DNA of 64,000 nt, from NCBI GenBank assembly GCA_015057435.1, contig SVEJ01000005.1, positions 30,451 through 94,450 on the forward strand, in the 5' to 3' direction. Below are positions 39,577-50,165 of this stretch, in pieces. Position 1 is the stretch's first letter. Each line of letters opens with the position of its first letter. The position numbers and the translations under genes are program-made. Source of the stretch: Lachnospiraceae bacterium (GTDB lineage: Bacteria; Bacillota; Clostridia; Lachnospirales; Lachnospiraceae). The notes beneath the pieces were generated by a model, which searched no databases, was not told the DNA's origin, and was given only the letters and a program-made list of their open reading frames with translations.

Positions 39577-40487
39577 ATTTTTAATTTATCAATTAATTCT
39601 TGGAAATACGTTGGTAATTCTGAATCAAATTCAACATATTGTTTCGTGCTTGGATGGATAAATCCCAGTATTTTTGCATGTAAAGTTTGCCCTTCTAATC
39701 CTTTTATTTTTGGATTTTTGGGGCCATATACATCATCACCTAATAGCGGATGTCCAATTGAAGCCATATGAACACGTATCTGATGTGTTCTGCCGGTCTC
39801 TAATGTACATTCAATGTAGCTATATCCACCTTTTAGGGTATCCAAAACCTTGTAATGTGTAATTGCTTCTCTTCCATTTTTATGGTTGATTGCCATTTTT
39901 TTACGATCTATAGGATGTCTGCCAATTGGTGCATTAACAGTTCCTTCTGATTCCTTAAACGTACCGTGACAGATTGCATGATATTTTCTTGTTATAGAAT
40001 GTTCTTTTAACTGTTCTGCAAGAAACTTATGAGACACATCATTCTTACAAATAACTAACACACCCGTTGTATTACGATCAATTCGATGAACAATCCCCGG
40101 TCTGATAACGCCATTAATTGAAGATAATGAATTTTTACAATGATATAACATAGCATTTACCAATGTGCCGTTTTCATGTCCGGCAGCCGGATGAACAACC
40201 ATATCCTTTGGTTTATTGACAATTACAACATCTGTATCTTCGTATACGATATCAAGTGGTATATTTTCCGGAAGGACTTCTAATTCCTTTGCTTCTTCAT
40301 ATTCTATTACAATATGATCAGATGGTTTACATTTATAATTTGCTTTACATGGTTTATCATTGACTAATACTTCATTGTTTTCTATTAATTGTTGTATAAA
40401 TGAACGGGATAACTCTGTAATTTGCTCGTTTATATATTTGTCAATTCGAATAGAATCCATGAATGGATAAGTAAGTTCATATCTCAT
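39573..40487 (-). CDS. RluA/RluD family 23S rRNA pseudouridine synthase
   Basis: N-terminal S4-like domain; GIVHRIDRNTTGVLVICKND; ETGRTHQIRVHMASIGHPLLGDDVYG. Confidence 0.96.
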   Translation of the reverse strand: MRYELTYPFMDSIRIDKYINEQITELSRSFIQQLIENNEVLVNDKPCKANYKCKPSDHIVIEYEEAKELEVLPENIPLDIVYEDTDVVIVNKPKDMVVHPAAGHENGTLVNAMLYHCKNSLSSINGVIRPGIVHRIDRNTTGVLVICKNDVSHKFLAEQLKEHSITRKYHAICHGTFKESEGTVNAPIGRHPIDRKKMAINHKNGREAITHYKVLDTLKGGYSYIECTLETGRTHQIRVHMASIGHPLLGDDVYGPKNPKIKGLEGQTLHAKILGFIHPSTKQYVEFDSELPTYFQELIDKLKM

Positions 40488-40499
40488 AGTATAGATACC

Positions 40500-41039
40500 T
40501 TATTTCTTAAATGATAATACTTCTAAATCTTCTTCTTTGTAAAAGAACAAAATCATAATGACTGTTATAAAAAAGCCGATTGTGACATAACAATCTGCAA
40601 TATTAAATACAGGAAAATCAATTAATTTAAAATAGATAAAATCAATTACATATTGTAAGCGGATGCGATCGATTAGATTGCCGACTGCACCTGACATAAT
40701 AAGTATAATACATACTCGTAAGATTTTTAATTGATTGGCACATGCACATTTTATATAATATATAGTTCCCAAAATACAAGCTCCGATTGCACAGATTATA
40801 AACAATAATTGTTGATTTTCGAGCAAACCCCATGCAGCTCCATGATTTTGAATATAGTGAATCTCAAAAACATTTTTAATTAAAGGAATGGAACTATATA
40901 ATTCCATTCTGGATACAATTAAATATTTGCTAACCTGATCAATAGCAATGAGCACAACAAAAGAAAGGATTGCAAGTAGAAATCTACTTGCAATCTTTTT
41001 CTTTGTTATTAAGTTCGAATCACTTACTAACTTATTCAT
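40500..41039 (-). CDS. lspA: Lipoprotein signal peptidase (signal peptidase II)
   Basis: NHGAAWGLLENQ; GAVGNLIDRI; VIDFIYF...FPVFNIADCYVTIG. Confidence 0.96.
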   Translation of the reverse strand: MNKLVSDSNLITKKKIASRFLLAILSFVVLIAIDQVSKYLIVSRMELYSSIPLIKNVFEIHYIQNHGAAWGLLENQQLLFIICAIGACILGTIYYIKCACANQLKILRVCIILIMSGAVGNLIDRIRLQYVIDFIYFKLIDFPVFNIADCYVTIGFFITVIMILFFYKEEDLEVLSFKK

Positions 41040-41056
41040 CTTATATACATCCTTAA

Positions 41057-42610
41057 TTATACAAAGCTAAATCCTTCGTTGTCATTATCATCATTACCAA
41101 TTAAATTAGATTGATTCACACGATCCTCAACATCACCGGTTAACACATCATCATTTGCATTAAATGTATTCATGTTAGTTGAATCAGTAAATATGGTTGG
41201 AATTTCCTCTTGCGCATCATCAACAACAAAATCAAATCCGCCGGTCATATGATTATCCTCAGAATCCAACATATGTGATTCATCATACTTACTTTCCACT
41301 TCGCCGGTATATGTATCTCCATCTTGAATCGTCCGAGAATTGTTTGTCTGTAAATCATCAACAACAAAATCAAATCCACCGGTCATATGATTATCCTCAG
41401 AATCCAACATATGTGATTCATCATACTTGCTTTCTACTTCACCGGTATATGTATCCTTGTTAGTCTGTGCTATCTCCGGTTGAATTGGTTGCGGATTCTT
41501 TGCTGCTTGCTCTGCTTCATGAGCAGCTTTTATTGCAGCAATGATATCTTCCTGAGAAACTGTCTGTGTATGTTGAACTCGGCTTGTCGGACTCGGATTA
41601 GAAGTCGGTTGTGGAGCCGGTGTTGGCTGTGGAGCCGGTGCTGGCTGTGGAGCCGGTGTCGGCTGTGGAGCCGGTGTTGGCTGTGGAGCCGGTGTTGGCT
41701 GTGGAGCCGGTGTTGGCTGTGGAGCCGGTGTTGGCTGTGGAGCCGGTGTTGGCTGTGGAGTCGGTGTTGGCTGTGGAGCCGGTGTTGGCTGTGGAGCCGG
41801 TGTCGGTTGCGGTGTTGGTACAGGCTGTTCAGCACTTGCAGCCGCTGCGGTAACATTTCGTTTCACTTTGGTATTTTTAGATTGTTTTACATTAAGTGAA
41901 CTTTCAGATGATTTTTTACCACCTTTTTTCTTAGCACCCGTGTAAACACCACCTGTTTGTTTACTAAAACGACCACCACCATTGGCAGCATCAGCAAATG
42001 GATCCATATTAAGTGAGCCTCTGTCAAATGCAGGATCTTGATTGGTACGCTCTCTTCCGCTTGTATCAGCACCAACATAAGTTCCTGAACCAAGACCGCC
42101 TTCTGAACCAAGACCACTACTACTACCAAACATTCCCGGTGTAGGTACATAGTCAGCGCCCAGATTGATGTCTAACATTTCACCATCCATCAATTTCTTT
42201 TGCATATCTAATATCTTGCTAAATTGATTTTTATAAATCTCATATTGTTTCTGAAGACGATATATATCGTCCTTGGTCTGTTGTAATTCAGCCTTTGCAT
42301 CTGATAATAATGTTTCAGCTTTCATCTCTGCTTCAATATTAATCTGACGAGCTTTGTCAGATGCAGCAATCACTGTTTCTTCAGCAGTTTTTTCTGACAA
42401 TGTCATTGCTTTTTGCATAGAATCTTCAATTGAACGATAATGTTGCAAACTTTCATTCAAAGTTGCAATCTTATCTTTTAATTCAATGTTAGAACTATAT
42501 AATTCTCTGTAATCGGTTGAAAGCTCTAACATAAAAGCTTCTACATCTTTTTTGTCATAGCCAATACCACCCTTAAATACTCTGTTCGTTATATCTACTG
42601 GTGTTAACAT
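41057..42610 (-). CDS. DivIVA domain-containing protein with Pro-rich repeat linker
   Basis: [34 protein letters not shown] DivIVA N-terminus; coiled coil; PQPTPA repeats. Confidence 0.92.
   Translation of the reverse strand: MLTPVDITNRVFKGGIGYDKKDVEAFMLELSTDYRELYSSNIELKDKIATLNESLQHYRSIEDSMQKAMTLSEKTAEETVIAASDKARQINIEAEMKAETLLSDAKAELQQTKDDIYRLQKQYEIYKNQFSKILDMQKKLMDGEMLDINLGADYVPTPGMFGSSSGLGSEGGLGSGTYVGADTSGRERTNQDPAFDRGSLNMDPFADAANGGGRFSKQTGGVYTGAKKKGGKKSSESSLNVKQSKNTKVKRNVTAAAASAEQPVPTPQPTPAPQPTPAPQPTPTPQPTPAPQPTPAPQPTPAPQPTPAPQPTPAPQPTPAPQPAPAPQPTPAPQPTSNPSPTSRVQHTQTVSQEDIIAAIKAAHEAEQAAKNPQPIQPEIAQTNKDTYTGEVESKYDESHMLDSEDNHMTGGFDFVVDDLQTNNSRTIQDGDTYTGEVESKYDESHMLDSEDNHMTGGFDFVVDDAQEEIPTIFTDSTNMNTFNANDDVLTGDVEDRVNQSNLIGNDDNDNEGFSFV
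41218..41317 (-). repeat. 100-bp coding duplication, copy 1 (DivIVA acidic tail)
   Basis: Encodes [32 protein letters not shown]; nearly identical to 41356-41455. Confidence 0.85.
41356..41455 (-). repeat. 100-bp coding duplication, copy 2
   Basis: See copy 1. Confidence 0.85.
41607..41816 (-). repeat. 18-bp minisatellite in DivIVA coding sequence
   Basis: Eleven full copies of ggctgtggagccggtgtt (variants) plus a partial, encoding PQPTPA repeats. Confidence 0.92.
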
Positions 42611-42658
42611 CGTTTTTATTCCTCCTACCCCAAAACATTATCATTAGTTACCTTGTTA

Positions 42659-43210
42659 TTAAAAAGACATTAATTCAGGAGCTAACGCAGATCCTAAAAT
42701 TTCATCTCTCAAATCGCCTGTTACATCAATGTTAGATGGTGCAGCAATAAAAATGTTGGCAGAAATAGCCTGCAAAGAACCATTCAACGCATAACATGCG
42801 CCACCAATGAAATCAATGATTCGCTGTGCAGCATGAACTTCAATACCTTCCATATTAATTACGATAGAATCGCCTTCTTTTAAATAATCTGTTACAATCT
42901 GAGCTTCATTAAACTCTTGTGGTTTGATTACACGCACTGTTCCATTACTCCTATTATTATTACGACTGTTGATAGATACTAATTTGCTTGGACCTGTTGC
43001 CCGATTATTCTTTGGTTTCGATTTTCTAACAGGTTCTACAAAATCCTCTTCATCATCATAGTATGATCGGCTTGATTTTGCTTTCTTTTTCGGTGGTTCA
43101 TCTTCTACAAAATCATCATCATCGTCAAATAAATCATCATCATCAAAATCATCATCCGAATCAGATAACTTAAGAAAATCCATAAATTTACTCATACCTG
43201 TCTTTGCCAT
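42659..43210 (-). CDS. sepF: Cell division protein SepF
   Basis: SKFMDFLKLSDSDDD..., VRVIKPQEFNEAQIVTDYLKEGDSIVINMEG...AQRIIDFIGGACYALNGSLQAISANIFIAAP. Confidence 0.95.
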   Translation of the reverse strand: MAKTGMSKFMDFLKLSDSDDDFDDDDLFDDDDDFVEDEPPKKKAKSSRSYYDDEEDFVEPVRKSKPKNNRATGPSKLVSINSRNNNRSNGTVRVIKPQEFNEAQIVTDYLKEGDSIVINMEGIEVHAAQRIIDFIGGACYALNGSLQAISANIFIAAPSNIDVTGDLRDEILGSALAPELMSF

Positions 43211-43222
43211 TGCTTCTCTCCT

Positions 43223-43924
43223 TTATATACTGTAGTTACGAGCTCCGAAAATTGCAGTTCCAACACGTATCATGGTTGCACCTTCTTCAATCGCAACTTT
43301 ATAATCATTCGTCATGCCCATAGACAAGACATTCATATCAATATTATCAATGTTTTTAGAAATTATGTCAAGTGATAATTGTTTTAATCTCTTGAAATGT
43401 ACTCTGTTTTCTTCAGGATTATCAACAAATGGCGCAATTGTCATTAATCCATTAACATGTATGTTCGGATACGTCGATATTTCTTCTAAAAATGGAAGAA
43501 CTTCTTCTACGCTTAATCCGAATTTACTTTCTTCGTTGGCAACATTTACTTCTATTAATACTTCAGAGACAATGTTTCGCTTGGATGCCTCTTTTTGAAT
43601 CTCTTTCGCCAATTTTAAAGAATCTAATGAATGTATCAAACAAGCTTTATCAACAACGTATTTGACTTTATTGGTCTGTAAATGTCCAATCAAATGAAAG
43701 TTAACCGGTTTAGAAACATTTTCATATTTGTCACAAAGTTCCTGTACTTTGTTCTCACCAAAATCATTGACATGAATCGAAATCAAATCTTCGATGCACG
43801 ATAAAGGCTTTGTCTTACTAACAGCGATCAATGTAATATCATCGGGATTCCGTCCGCATGCTATGGCAGTATCAATCATTGTCTGTTCTATCTTGCGGTA
43901 ATTAGATATAATCAATTCATACAC
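43223..43924 (-). CDS. YggS family PLP homeostasis protein
   Basis: TLIAVSKTKP; FGENKVQEL; NFHLIGHLQTNKVKYVV; MGMTNDYKVAIEEGATMIRVGTAIFGAR. Confidence 0.96.
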   Translation of the reverse strand: MYELIISNYRKIEQTMIDTAIACGRNPDDITLIAVSKTKPLSCIEDLISIHVNDFGENKVQELCDKYENVSKPVNFHLIGHLQTNKVKYVVDKACLIHSLDSLKLAKEIQKEASKRNIVSEVLIEVNVANEESKFGLSVEEVLPFLEEISTYPNIHVNGLMTIAPFVDNPEENRVHFKRLKQLSLDIISKNIDNIDMNVLSMGMTNDYKVAIEEGATMIRVGTAIFGARNYSI

Positions 43925-43929
43925 CTCTT

Positions 43930-45324
43930 TTATTTGATAATTTGATTTTCCGTAACGGTTGATTGATTCAAAATGATTCGATCATACCAAGAAATACTAT
44001 ATGGTGTGTCAGCTTTAACAATTGTATATTCATCATCCTGGAATAAAATATCAATATATCTAAAAGCTGTTACACCCTGATTCACACAATAGACCCCCTC
44101 TATGTCATTAGTATCTATTGCGGATACCAATAATGTTTCATTTGTTTCGGTATTGATAACGACATCATCATCAGAAAAATCATTCGGATCAACATAACAA
44201 AACTCATCTTCTGTCTTATATATATCAGGCTTTATCTGTTTGATTGTCGGTTCTCCTTTGTCATCTAACTTTTTGATGTTAAAAAAGATTTTCTCGGCTG
44301 AATCAGAACCATTTGATAAAAAAGCAGAAGGAATCTTGTATACTTTCTTCTTAGTTATTGATGTGTTTGGAATCTTAAGTCCATTATTCTGCTCCATAAA
44401 AATGGTGACATCGATATATCTTTCATTAATATAGTTAACCATCTGCTGATTCAAAGTAATAATTATAAAATAACTATTATCTACTTTTCTTGATTCAAAC
44501 GGACATGTAAGATTTTTGGAACTATTCGATATGTTAATCTCAACATATTCCTTTTCAGATAACCGTTTTGCTTCGTTTTTCGTAATAGGTGCAACAAGAT
44601 ACCAATTCTCTGAGGTGATTAGTTTGTATACAGGATCACCTGCGTTAATGATTTCACTGGTTTTTAATGTTGTTTTTTTGTATGTATTTTTGTTGATGTC
44701 TGAAGCTTTAAACTTTTGAATGTTGAAATCCTCATAACCATCCTTATAGTATGTTATAATTCCTGAATCTTTTGTAGCGATCTTTTTGTATGTAGCAACA
44801 TTGGTCTGAGTATCGTCTAATGCAGTCAATTGTTCGATTAATGCTTCATTCGTTAATTCTAAAACTGCATTTTCTATATCATATTTGAAATTGTAGACAT
44901 CGGAAAACTCAGAATAATCAAAATAATTCTCGTAACTGGATATTCTTGTTCTAACTTCCGTTAATGCTTCATTCGACATTTGTAATTCGTCTGAATCTAC
45001 ATCTTTTAGGCGATCGTATACACTTCCCGTCTCATCAATAGTATAGATTGTCTTCTCTTTACCAATCTTTTCGCCATCGCGCACATAATAACTTACATAA
45101 CCTGAACTATCGGACGTAATCAATTTCTCGTCGCGAACAATTAATGCATTCGTGTTAATATTGGTATCAATATAACTGTTCTGTACTTCGTAAATTGCTA
45201 ATTGCTCAACACTTAATGCCATAAAAATGTGAATTAACATATATATAAAAATGATACCAAATATAATCGTTCCAATATTAAATTTAAAATGTGATGCTTG
45301 TTTGCGTCTTTTTCTTTTGCTCAA
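43930..45324 (-). CDS. HlyD-like membrane fusion/efflux adaptor-type protein
   Basis: N-terminal TM, DTNINTNALIVRDEKLITSDSSGYVSYYVRDGEKIGKEKTIYTID biotinyl-lipoyl-like fold, beta-rich remainder; between yggS and DUF378 gene. Confidence 0.7.
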   Translation of the reverse strand: MSKRKRRKQASHFKFNIGTIIFGIIFIYMLIHIFMALSVEQLAIYEVQNSYIDTNINTNALIVRDEKLITSDSSGYVSYYVRDGEKIGKEKTIYTIDETGSVYDRLKDVDSDELQMSNEALTEVRTRISSYENYFDYSEFSDVYNFKYDIENAVLELTNEALIEQLTALDDTQTNVATYKKIATKDSGIITYYKDGYEDFNIQKFKASDINKNTYKKTTLKTSEIINAGDPVYKLITSENWYLVAPITKNEAKRLSEKEYVEINISNSSKNLTCPFESRKVDNSYFIIITLNQQMVNYINERYIDVTIFMEQNNGLKIPNTSITKKKVYKIPSAFLSNGSDSAEKIFFNIKKLDDKGEPTIKQIKPDIYKTEDEFCYVDPNDFSDDDVVINTETNETLLVSAIDTNDIEGVYCVNQGVTAFRYIDILFQDDEYTIVKADTPYSISWYDRIILNQSTVTENQIIK

Positions 45325-45464
45325 AACGATTACCTCCGTTTATACATCTATATATTGTATCATTTTTGACTACTAACTACAATAAAAATGAATAAAAAAA
45401 ATCAAATATTCAGACAATAATATTACTTATATGTATGTAATACGCATACAGGAAAGGAGTAATT

Positions 45465-45665
45465 ATGAAAGTATTAGATTATACTATTTTGACATTAGTA
45501 ATTATTGGTGCAGTTAATTGGGGTCTGATTGGTTTTTTTGATTTTGACTTAGTTAGCACATTGTTTGGACAAATGTCTTTGCTTACGAGAATCATATATG
45601 CTGCTGTGGGAATCGGCGGATTATATGCAATCTCATACTATGGACGTATGGACAGTGATATGTAA
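45465..45665 (+). CDS. DUF378 domain-containing small membrane protein
   Basis: TILTLVIIGAVNWGLIGFFDFDLVSTLFG...IYAAVGIGGLYAI. Confidence 0.9.
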   Translation: MKVLDYTILTLVIIGAVNWGLIGFFDFDLVSTLFGQMSLLTRIIYAAVGIGGLYAISYYGRMDSDM

Positions 45666-45690
45666 CGTACACACGTTATAGTTCAAACAT

Positions 45691-45735
45691 AAAACCACCT
45701 GATATAAGCATATGCTTAATTGTCAGGTGGCTTTT
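45691..45735. terminator. Bidirectional terminator
   Basis: aaaaccacctga ... tcaggtggctttt. Confidence 0.8.
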
Positions 45736-45747
45736 GTGTCTTATTAA

Positions 45748-46740
45748 TTAATATATTTCTTTTAACATATCTTCGACATTATTATATAATGCCTCATGAT
45801 CTTTTGCGTTAGAAACGAGACATATAAAACGCTCTCCGGATTCTTCACTTAAAAATTCTAATATGATACAGCTTCCGGCTTTTTCTGTGGTACCGGTTTT
45901 CCAACCGGTAATAGAATAACCTGTCGGCATTTCAATTGCATTGGATAAAAAAGCATTGGTTGCCATTAACGGAATTACCATCTTTTCATCACCACGATGC
46001 ATTGTCAAATCGTAGGTACTATGGCTGTCAATCTGTACAAGTGTTTCTTTTGATAAAAATTCTTTAAATATCAAATATAAATCATACGGTGTAGTATAGT
46101 GATTATTATCATGTAAACCATGCGGATTAACAAAATGCGAATTAGTTGCACCTAATTCAGCGGCTTTTGCATTCATCAAATCAACAAACCCACTTACCGA
46201 ACCTGAAATACGTCTGGCAAGTAATACAGCACAGTCATTATAGGATGAAATCAGTAATCCATATAATAATTCTTCAATCGTAATATAATCTCCTGTCTGT
46301 AATCCAAGTACACCTACGTTATCTTCATTAAATTCTATTGGTTTACCAACTAATACAGTCTCCGATAAAGAAATTGTTCCATCTTCTATTGCTTCCATAA
46401 CAACAATTCCCGTTAAAATCTTTGTCATACTAGCCGGATATATTCTTTTATGCGGATTCATTGCACAAACAACATCTTGTTTTGTTTCATTAATTAACAA
46501 ACCTGCTTCATACTCTTTGTTAGGCACATCATATACATATGCATCATACGGTATTACAACATTTTCTTTTGCAAGACCGGATGGTCTTACAATCGGAAGA
46601 TTAATTAAGTTGCTTATACTGAGCGGTTTATCAACATCATAAGTCTGTATTACATTACATCCTGTTAACATTGTAGATAACATAACGAAAATCATTAATT
46701 GTGCAATTCTAATTTTTAAAGTGTTATTTGAACATTTCAC
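45748..46740 (-). CDS. D-alanyl-D-alanine carboxypeptidase (lipoprotein-like)
   Basis: IYPASMTKILTGIVVMEA (SxxK), ISSYNDCAVLLARR (SxN), GWKTGTTEKAG (KTG); LTGC near N-terminus. Confidence 0.93.
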   Translation of the reverse strand: MKCSNNTLKIRIAQLMIFVMLSTMLTGCNVIQTYDVDKPLSISNLINLPIVRPSGLAKENVVIPYDAYVYDVPNKEYEAGLLINETKQDVVCAMNPHKRIYPASMTKILTGIVVMEAIEDGTISLSETVLVGKPIEFNEDNVGVLGLQTGDYITIEELLYGLLISSYNDCAVLLARRISGSVSGFVDLMNAKAAELGATNSHFVNPHGLHDNNHYTTPYDLYLIFKEFLSKETLVQIDSHSTYDLTMHRGDEKMVIPLMATNAFLSNAIEMPTGYSITGWKTGTTEKAGSCIILEFLSEESGERFICLVSNAKDHEALYNNVEDMLKEIY

Positions 46741-47119
46741 GCCAATCTAAATCTCCTCGGTCTAATGCTTTAATCATCAATTCAGCAGTTGCTAAATTGG
46801 TGGCTAAAGGAATATTATGCATATCGCATAACATAAAAATATTGTTAATATCCGGTTCGTGAGACTTCGGGTTTTGAGGATCTCTTAAAAAGATAACCAT
46901 ATCGATGTCATTATGCTCTATTTCCGAGCCCAATTGCTGCTCTCCGCCCAAATGCCCGGCCAGATATTTATGTACAGTTAAATTCGTTACTTCTTCAATC
47001 AACCGTCCCGTCGTTCCGGTTGCGAATAAATCATGTTTGCACAAAATACCTTTGTATGCAATACAAAAATTCTGCATAAGCTTTTTCTTAGCATCATGTG
47101 CAATTAACCCAATGTTCAT
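46724..47119 (-). CDS. mgsA: Methylglyoxal synthase
   Basis: NIGLIAHDAKKKLM; GTTGRLI; GGEQQLGSEI; DMVIFLRDP. Confidence 0.95.
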   Translation of the reverse strand: MNIGLIAHDAKKKLMQNFCIAYKGILCKHDLFATGTTGRLIEEVTNLTVHKYLAGHLGGEQQLGSEIEHNDIDMVIFLRDPQNPKSHEPDINNIFMLCDMHNIPLATNLATAELMIKALDRGDLDWREMFK

Positions 47120-47132
47120 GTCTCCCCCTCCT

Positions 47133-48242
47133 TTAATATTTTCTACGTTGTAATGATACATTAATAACTAAACCAATTGCAGCACAGGAACTTACCAACG
47201 ATGATAAACCATAACTAATAAAAGGTAATGGAATTCCTGTATTCGGTAATAAGGAAGTCGCAACTCCTATATTAATAAATGATTGAAACCCGATCAAGGT
47301 AGCTACACCGGTTGCTATTAACATCCCCATATTATCACTAGCTTTTCTCGCAGTACCTATACATTGTAACACAATTAATCCCAAAATTACAACTAAAAGA
47401 ACACTACCAACAAAGCCTAACTCTTCGCCTACTACAGAAAAAATAAAATCAGTTTGTTGCTCCGAAATTAAGTTTGCATCTTTTACGGTTGCCAATGTAG
47501 AATTGTTAAGTCCTTTACCAAAAAGTTGTCCCGAACCAATCGCCATTACCGAATTATCCTGTTGGTATTGCGTTGTAGACGCATAGTCTTCCGGATATAA
47601 GAATGCAAGGATACGCTGTACTTGGTAATCTTTTAAAAACAACGGATTCGGTTGTTTGATATACCATAAAAAACTACCGGCTAAAGGAATTGTACATAAA
47701 AATGCAATTCCAATAATTTTATAGCTTAATCCTGCAACGAACAACATCATAAACAAAATAAAAAATACATCAATTGTAGTAGATAAATCCGGTTGTGCAA
47801 CAATTAATATCAAAGGAATTGCACAGATGACACAATATTCCGCTAAAGTCTTGAATGTATTAATCGTTTCTTTGTGATCTGCAAGAAAATGCGCAGCACA
47901 TATAATCATAATAATTTTAGTAAATTCGGATGGTTGGATTGTAATAAAATTCTCTGAACCAAGCCATCGCTGTGCACCATTTACTGATGTACCAAAGAAA
48001 ATAACACATAGCAATAATATAATATTAATTACATATAATATCGAATGAAACTTACGAATGAATTTGTAATCAATAAGCGAAAGTGTGATCATACCTATTA
48101 AACAAATAACCAAACCTACAATTTGCTTATTCAAATAACTGCTATCAGCACTATTAATCATGAGTGTTCCCATGATAGTTGCAGCTAATACCAAGAATAA
48201 CAGTTTGAAATTGTAATTTCGTAAATGATATTTTTTTAACAT
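47133..48242 (-). CDS. rodA: SEDS peptidoglycan polymerase RodA/FtsW
   Basis: NGAQRWLGSENFITIQPSEFTKI; PNTGIPLPFISYGLSSLVSS. Confidence 0.94.
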   Translation of the reverse strand: MLKKYHLRNYNFKLLFLVLAATIMGTLMINSADSSYLNKQIVGLVICLIGMITLSLIDYKFIRKFHSILYVINIILLLCVIFFGTSVNGAQRWLGSENFITIQPSEFTKIIMIICAAHFLADHKETINTFKTLAEYCVICAIPLILIVAQPDLSTTIDVFFILFMMLFVAGLSYKIIGIAFLCTIPLAGSFLWYIKQPNPLFLKDYQVQRILAFLYPEDYASTTQYQQDNSVMAIGSGQLFGKGLNNSTLATVKDANLISEQQTDFIFSVVGEELGFVGSVLLVVILGLIVLQCIGTARKASDNMGMLIATGVATLIGFQSFINIGVATSLLPNTGIPLPFISYGLSSLVSSCAAIGLVINVSLQRRKY

Positions 48243-48265
48243 GTGATTCTCCTGTGTATATATAA

Positions 48266-48547
48266 TTACTTAATTGTTTTACTTCGAATATCCTTGATTG
48301 GTATGTTTGCGAATAAAGCAGGTACACTTTCATCACCATTCGGAGATTGCGTGTTTGTTATCTGAATATCCAATCCTGCTGTATCAATCTCCATGTATCT
48401 TGAAATCACATCAATGATATCGTTTTTAATCTGTTCCATTACGTCAGGTGAACAATTCGCTCTATCTGATACTAAAAGTAATTTTAGTCGATCTTTTGCA
48501 TACTCACTAGATACTTTTCTTTTGTAAAAAAAATCTAATATGTTCAT
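48266..48547 (-). CDS. minE: Cell division topological specificity factor MinE
   Basis: NILDFFYKRKVSSEYAKDRLKLLLVSDRANCSPDVMEQIKNDIIDVISRYMEID. Confidence 0.95.
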   Translation of the reverse strand: MNILDFFYKRKVSSEYAKDRLKLLLVSDRANCSPDVMEQIKNDIIDVISRYMEIDTAGLDIQITNTQSPNGDESVPALFANIPIKDIRSKTIK

Positions 48548-48565
48548 ATGCAAATCTCCTGTTGT

Positions 48566-49351
48566 TTATTTTTTAAACAATTTTGATAGTTTTTTTAAAA
48601 AACCGGTGTCATTTAGATCAAGAAAATCAATTGTCTCTCCGGTAATTCTTTTACATATATTCATATATGCTTGTCCTGCAAGTGATTGATCTCCTACCAA
48701 AGGTTGTCCTTGATTGGTTGAAATGACAATATTCTCATCATCAGGAATTGCGCCAATCAAATCTATGGCCAGAATCTCAACCACATCATCTATCGACATC
48801 ATTTCACCACGATTTACCATATCCATACGAATACGATTCACAACCAGATCAATCCTTGAAATATTATTAGATTCTAGTAATCCTATAATTCTGTCAGCAT
48901 CGCGAATTGCAGAAACTTCAGGTGTAGTAACCACAACAGCACGATCAGCCGCTGCGATCGCATTTTGAAAACCTTGTTCGATTCCTGCTGGACAATCTAA
49001 TATAACATAATCAAACTCTTCTCGTAATTCATCTACAAGTTTTCTCATCTGTTCAGGAGAAACTGCAGATTTATCCTTAGTCTGCGCAGATGGAAGCAAA
49101 AACAGATTCGGAGTATTTTTGTCCTTAATTAAGGCTTGACGATATCTGCAAGTACCTTCAATTACATCTACAAGATTATAAACAATTCTATTTTCAAGTC
49201 CCATAACGACATCTAGATTTCTTAATCCGATATCTGTGTCGATTAGAACAACTCTCTTTCGTAAAAGGGCCAAACCTGTACCAACATTGGCTGATGTCGT
49301 AGTTTTTCCTACGCCACCTTTCCCTGATGTAACAACAATTACTTCACACAT
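48566..49351 (-). CDS. minD: Septum site-determining protein MinD
   Basis: VTSGKGGVGKTTTSANVGTGLALLRKRVVLIDTDIGLRNLDVVMGLENRIVYNLVDV. Confidence 0.98.
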   Translation of the reverse strand: MCEVIVVTSGKGGVGKTTTSANVGTGLALLRKRVVLIDTDIGLRNLDVVMGLENRIVYNLVDVIEGTCRYRQALIKDKNTPNLFLLPSAQTKDKSAVSPEQMRKLVDELREEFDYVILDCPAGIEQGFQNAIAAADRAVVVTTPEVSAIRDADRIIGLLESNNISRIDLVVNRIRMDMVNRGEMMSIDDVVEILAIDLIGAIPDDENIVISTNQGQPLVGDQSLAGQAYMNICKRITGETIDFLDLNDTGFLKKLSKLFKK

Positions 49352-49372
49352 ACTTTTCCTCCATATTACGCA

Positions 49373-50116
49373 TTAAAACATTATGTCTTGAATTGCAAAG
49401 CGATTCAAATGTTGAATTTGAATAGCATCATTTTCTAACATCGCAATCATGGTTCCGTCTTTTTTTGACCTTGGAAACCAATGTCTATCGATACCACTAA
49501 TTGATGTCTTTGCAATTTGGATGCGTGACGGTTTCATTGCAAGTGCCATAATAAATGCATTTTTATTACCGTCTTTTCCAGCAATTGCATTTCCTTTTAA
49601 TGAACCGATAACAACAATATTACCATTTGCACAGACAGTCGCACCGGGATTTACATCTCCTAATATAATAATGGAATCATGTGCTTCTAATGTTTGTCCG
49701 GAACGTAAAGTTCCTTTATAAAACAGGCCATTACAATTATTGTTAGTTGATGTTAATTCCGAGTCATTTGATAACGATTGCGTTAACATCTCATTTTGAA
49801 GTTCGGATTCTTCTATTGCTTTCGCTGTTTGAATAATATCAAAATAAGTTGCTTCTGTATCATTGTTGCAATCCATAACATACTGAATATTTAACTTTGA
49901 GTGATTCATGATAATATAAAGAACGTCGTCTAATTCTTCATTTGATAATTCACGCCCTTCAAACGAAATGGCTAATTGTCTGTCACTATCAAAGAATTTT
50001 TCAGCTTCAGATAGTTTTTTTGTCAAGTCCTCTAATAGCTGTTCAAATGGTATCGTATCATCTAAGACAAGTGTAATACCATATTTGTTTCCTTTGATAA
50101 TAACCGTATTTTTCAT
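49373..50116 (-). CDS. minC: Septum site-determining protein MinC
   Basis: YKGTLRSGQTLEAHDSIIILGDVNPGATVCANGNIVVIGSLKGNAIAG. Confidence 0.95.
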   Translation of the reverse strand: MKNTVIIKGNKYGITLVLDDTIPFEQLLEDLTKKLSEAEKFFDSDRQLAISFEGRELSNEELDDVLYIIMNHSKLNIQYVMDCNNDTEATYFDIIQTAKAIEESELQNEMLTQSLSNDSELTSTNNNCNGLFYKGTLRSGQTLEAHDSIIILGDVNPGATVCANGNIVVIGSLKGNAIAGKDGNKNAFIMALAMKPSRIQIAKTSISGIDRHWFPRSKKDGTMIAMLENDAIQIQHLNRFAIQDIMF

Positions 50117-50165
50117 GAAATCACCTCGTAATATTAAACATTCTTCTTCTTGTTAAGCGATATTT

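Noticed and set aside
41607-41816. Possible CRISPR-like array
   Set aside because: Units are contiguous 18-bp coding repeats without unique spacers, and no cas genes are present.
41480-41899. Long ORFs on the + strand and in alternate frames over the DivIVA repeat (WSRCWLW..., AVEPVL..., HRLHSQ...)
   Set aside because: An 18-bp repeat keeps all frames open; the proteins are monotonous, have no RBS, and lie antisense or out of frame to a clear DivIVA gene.
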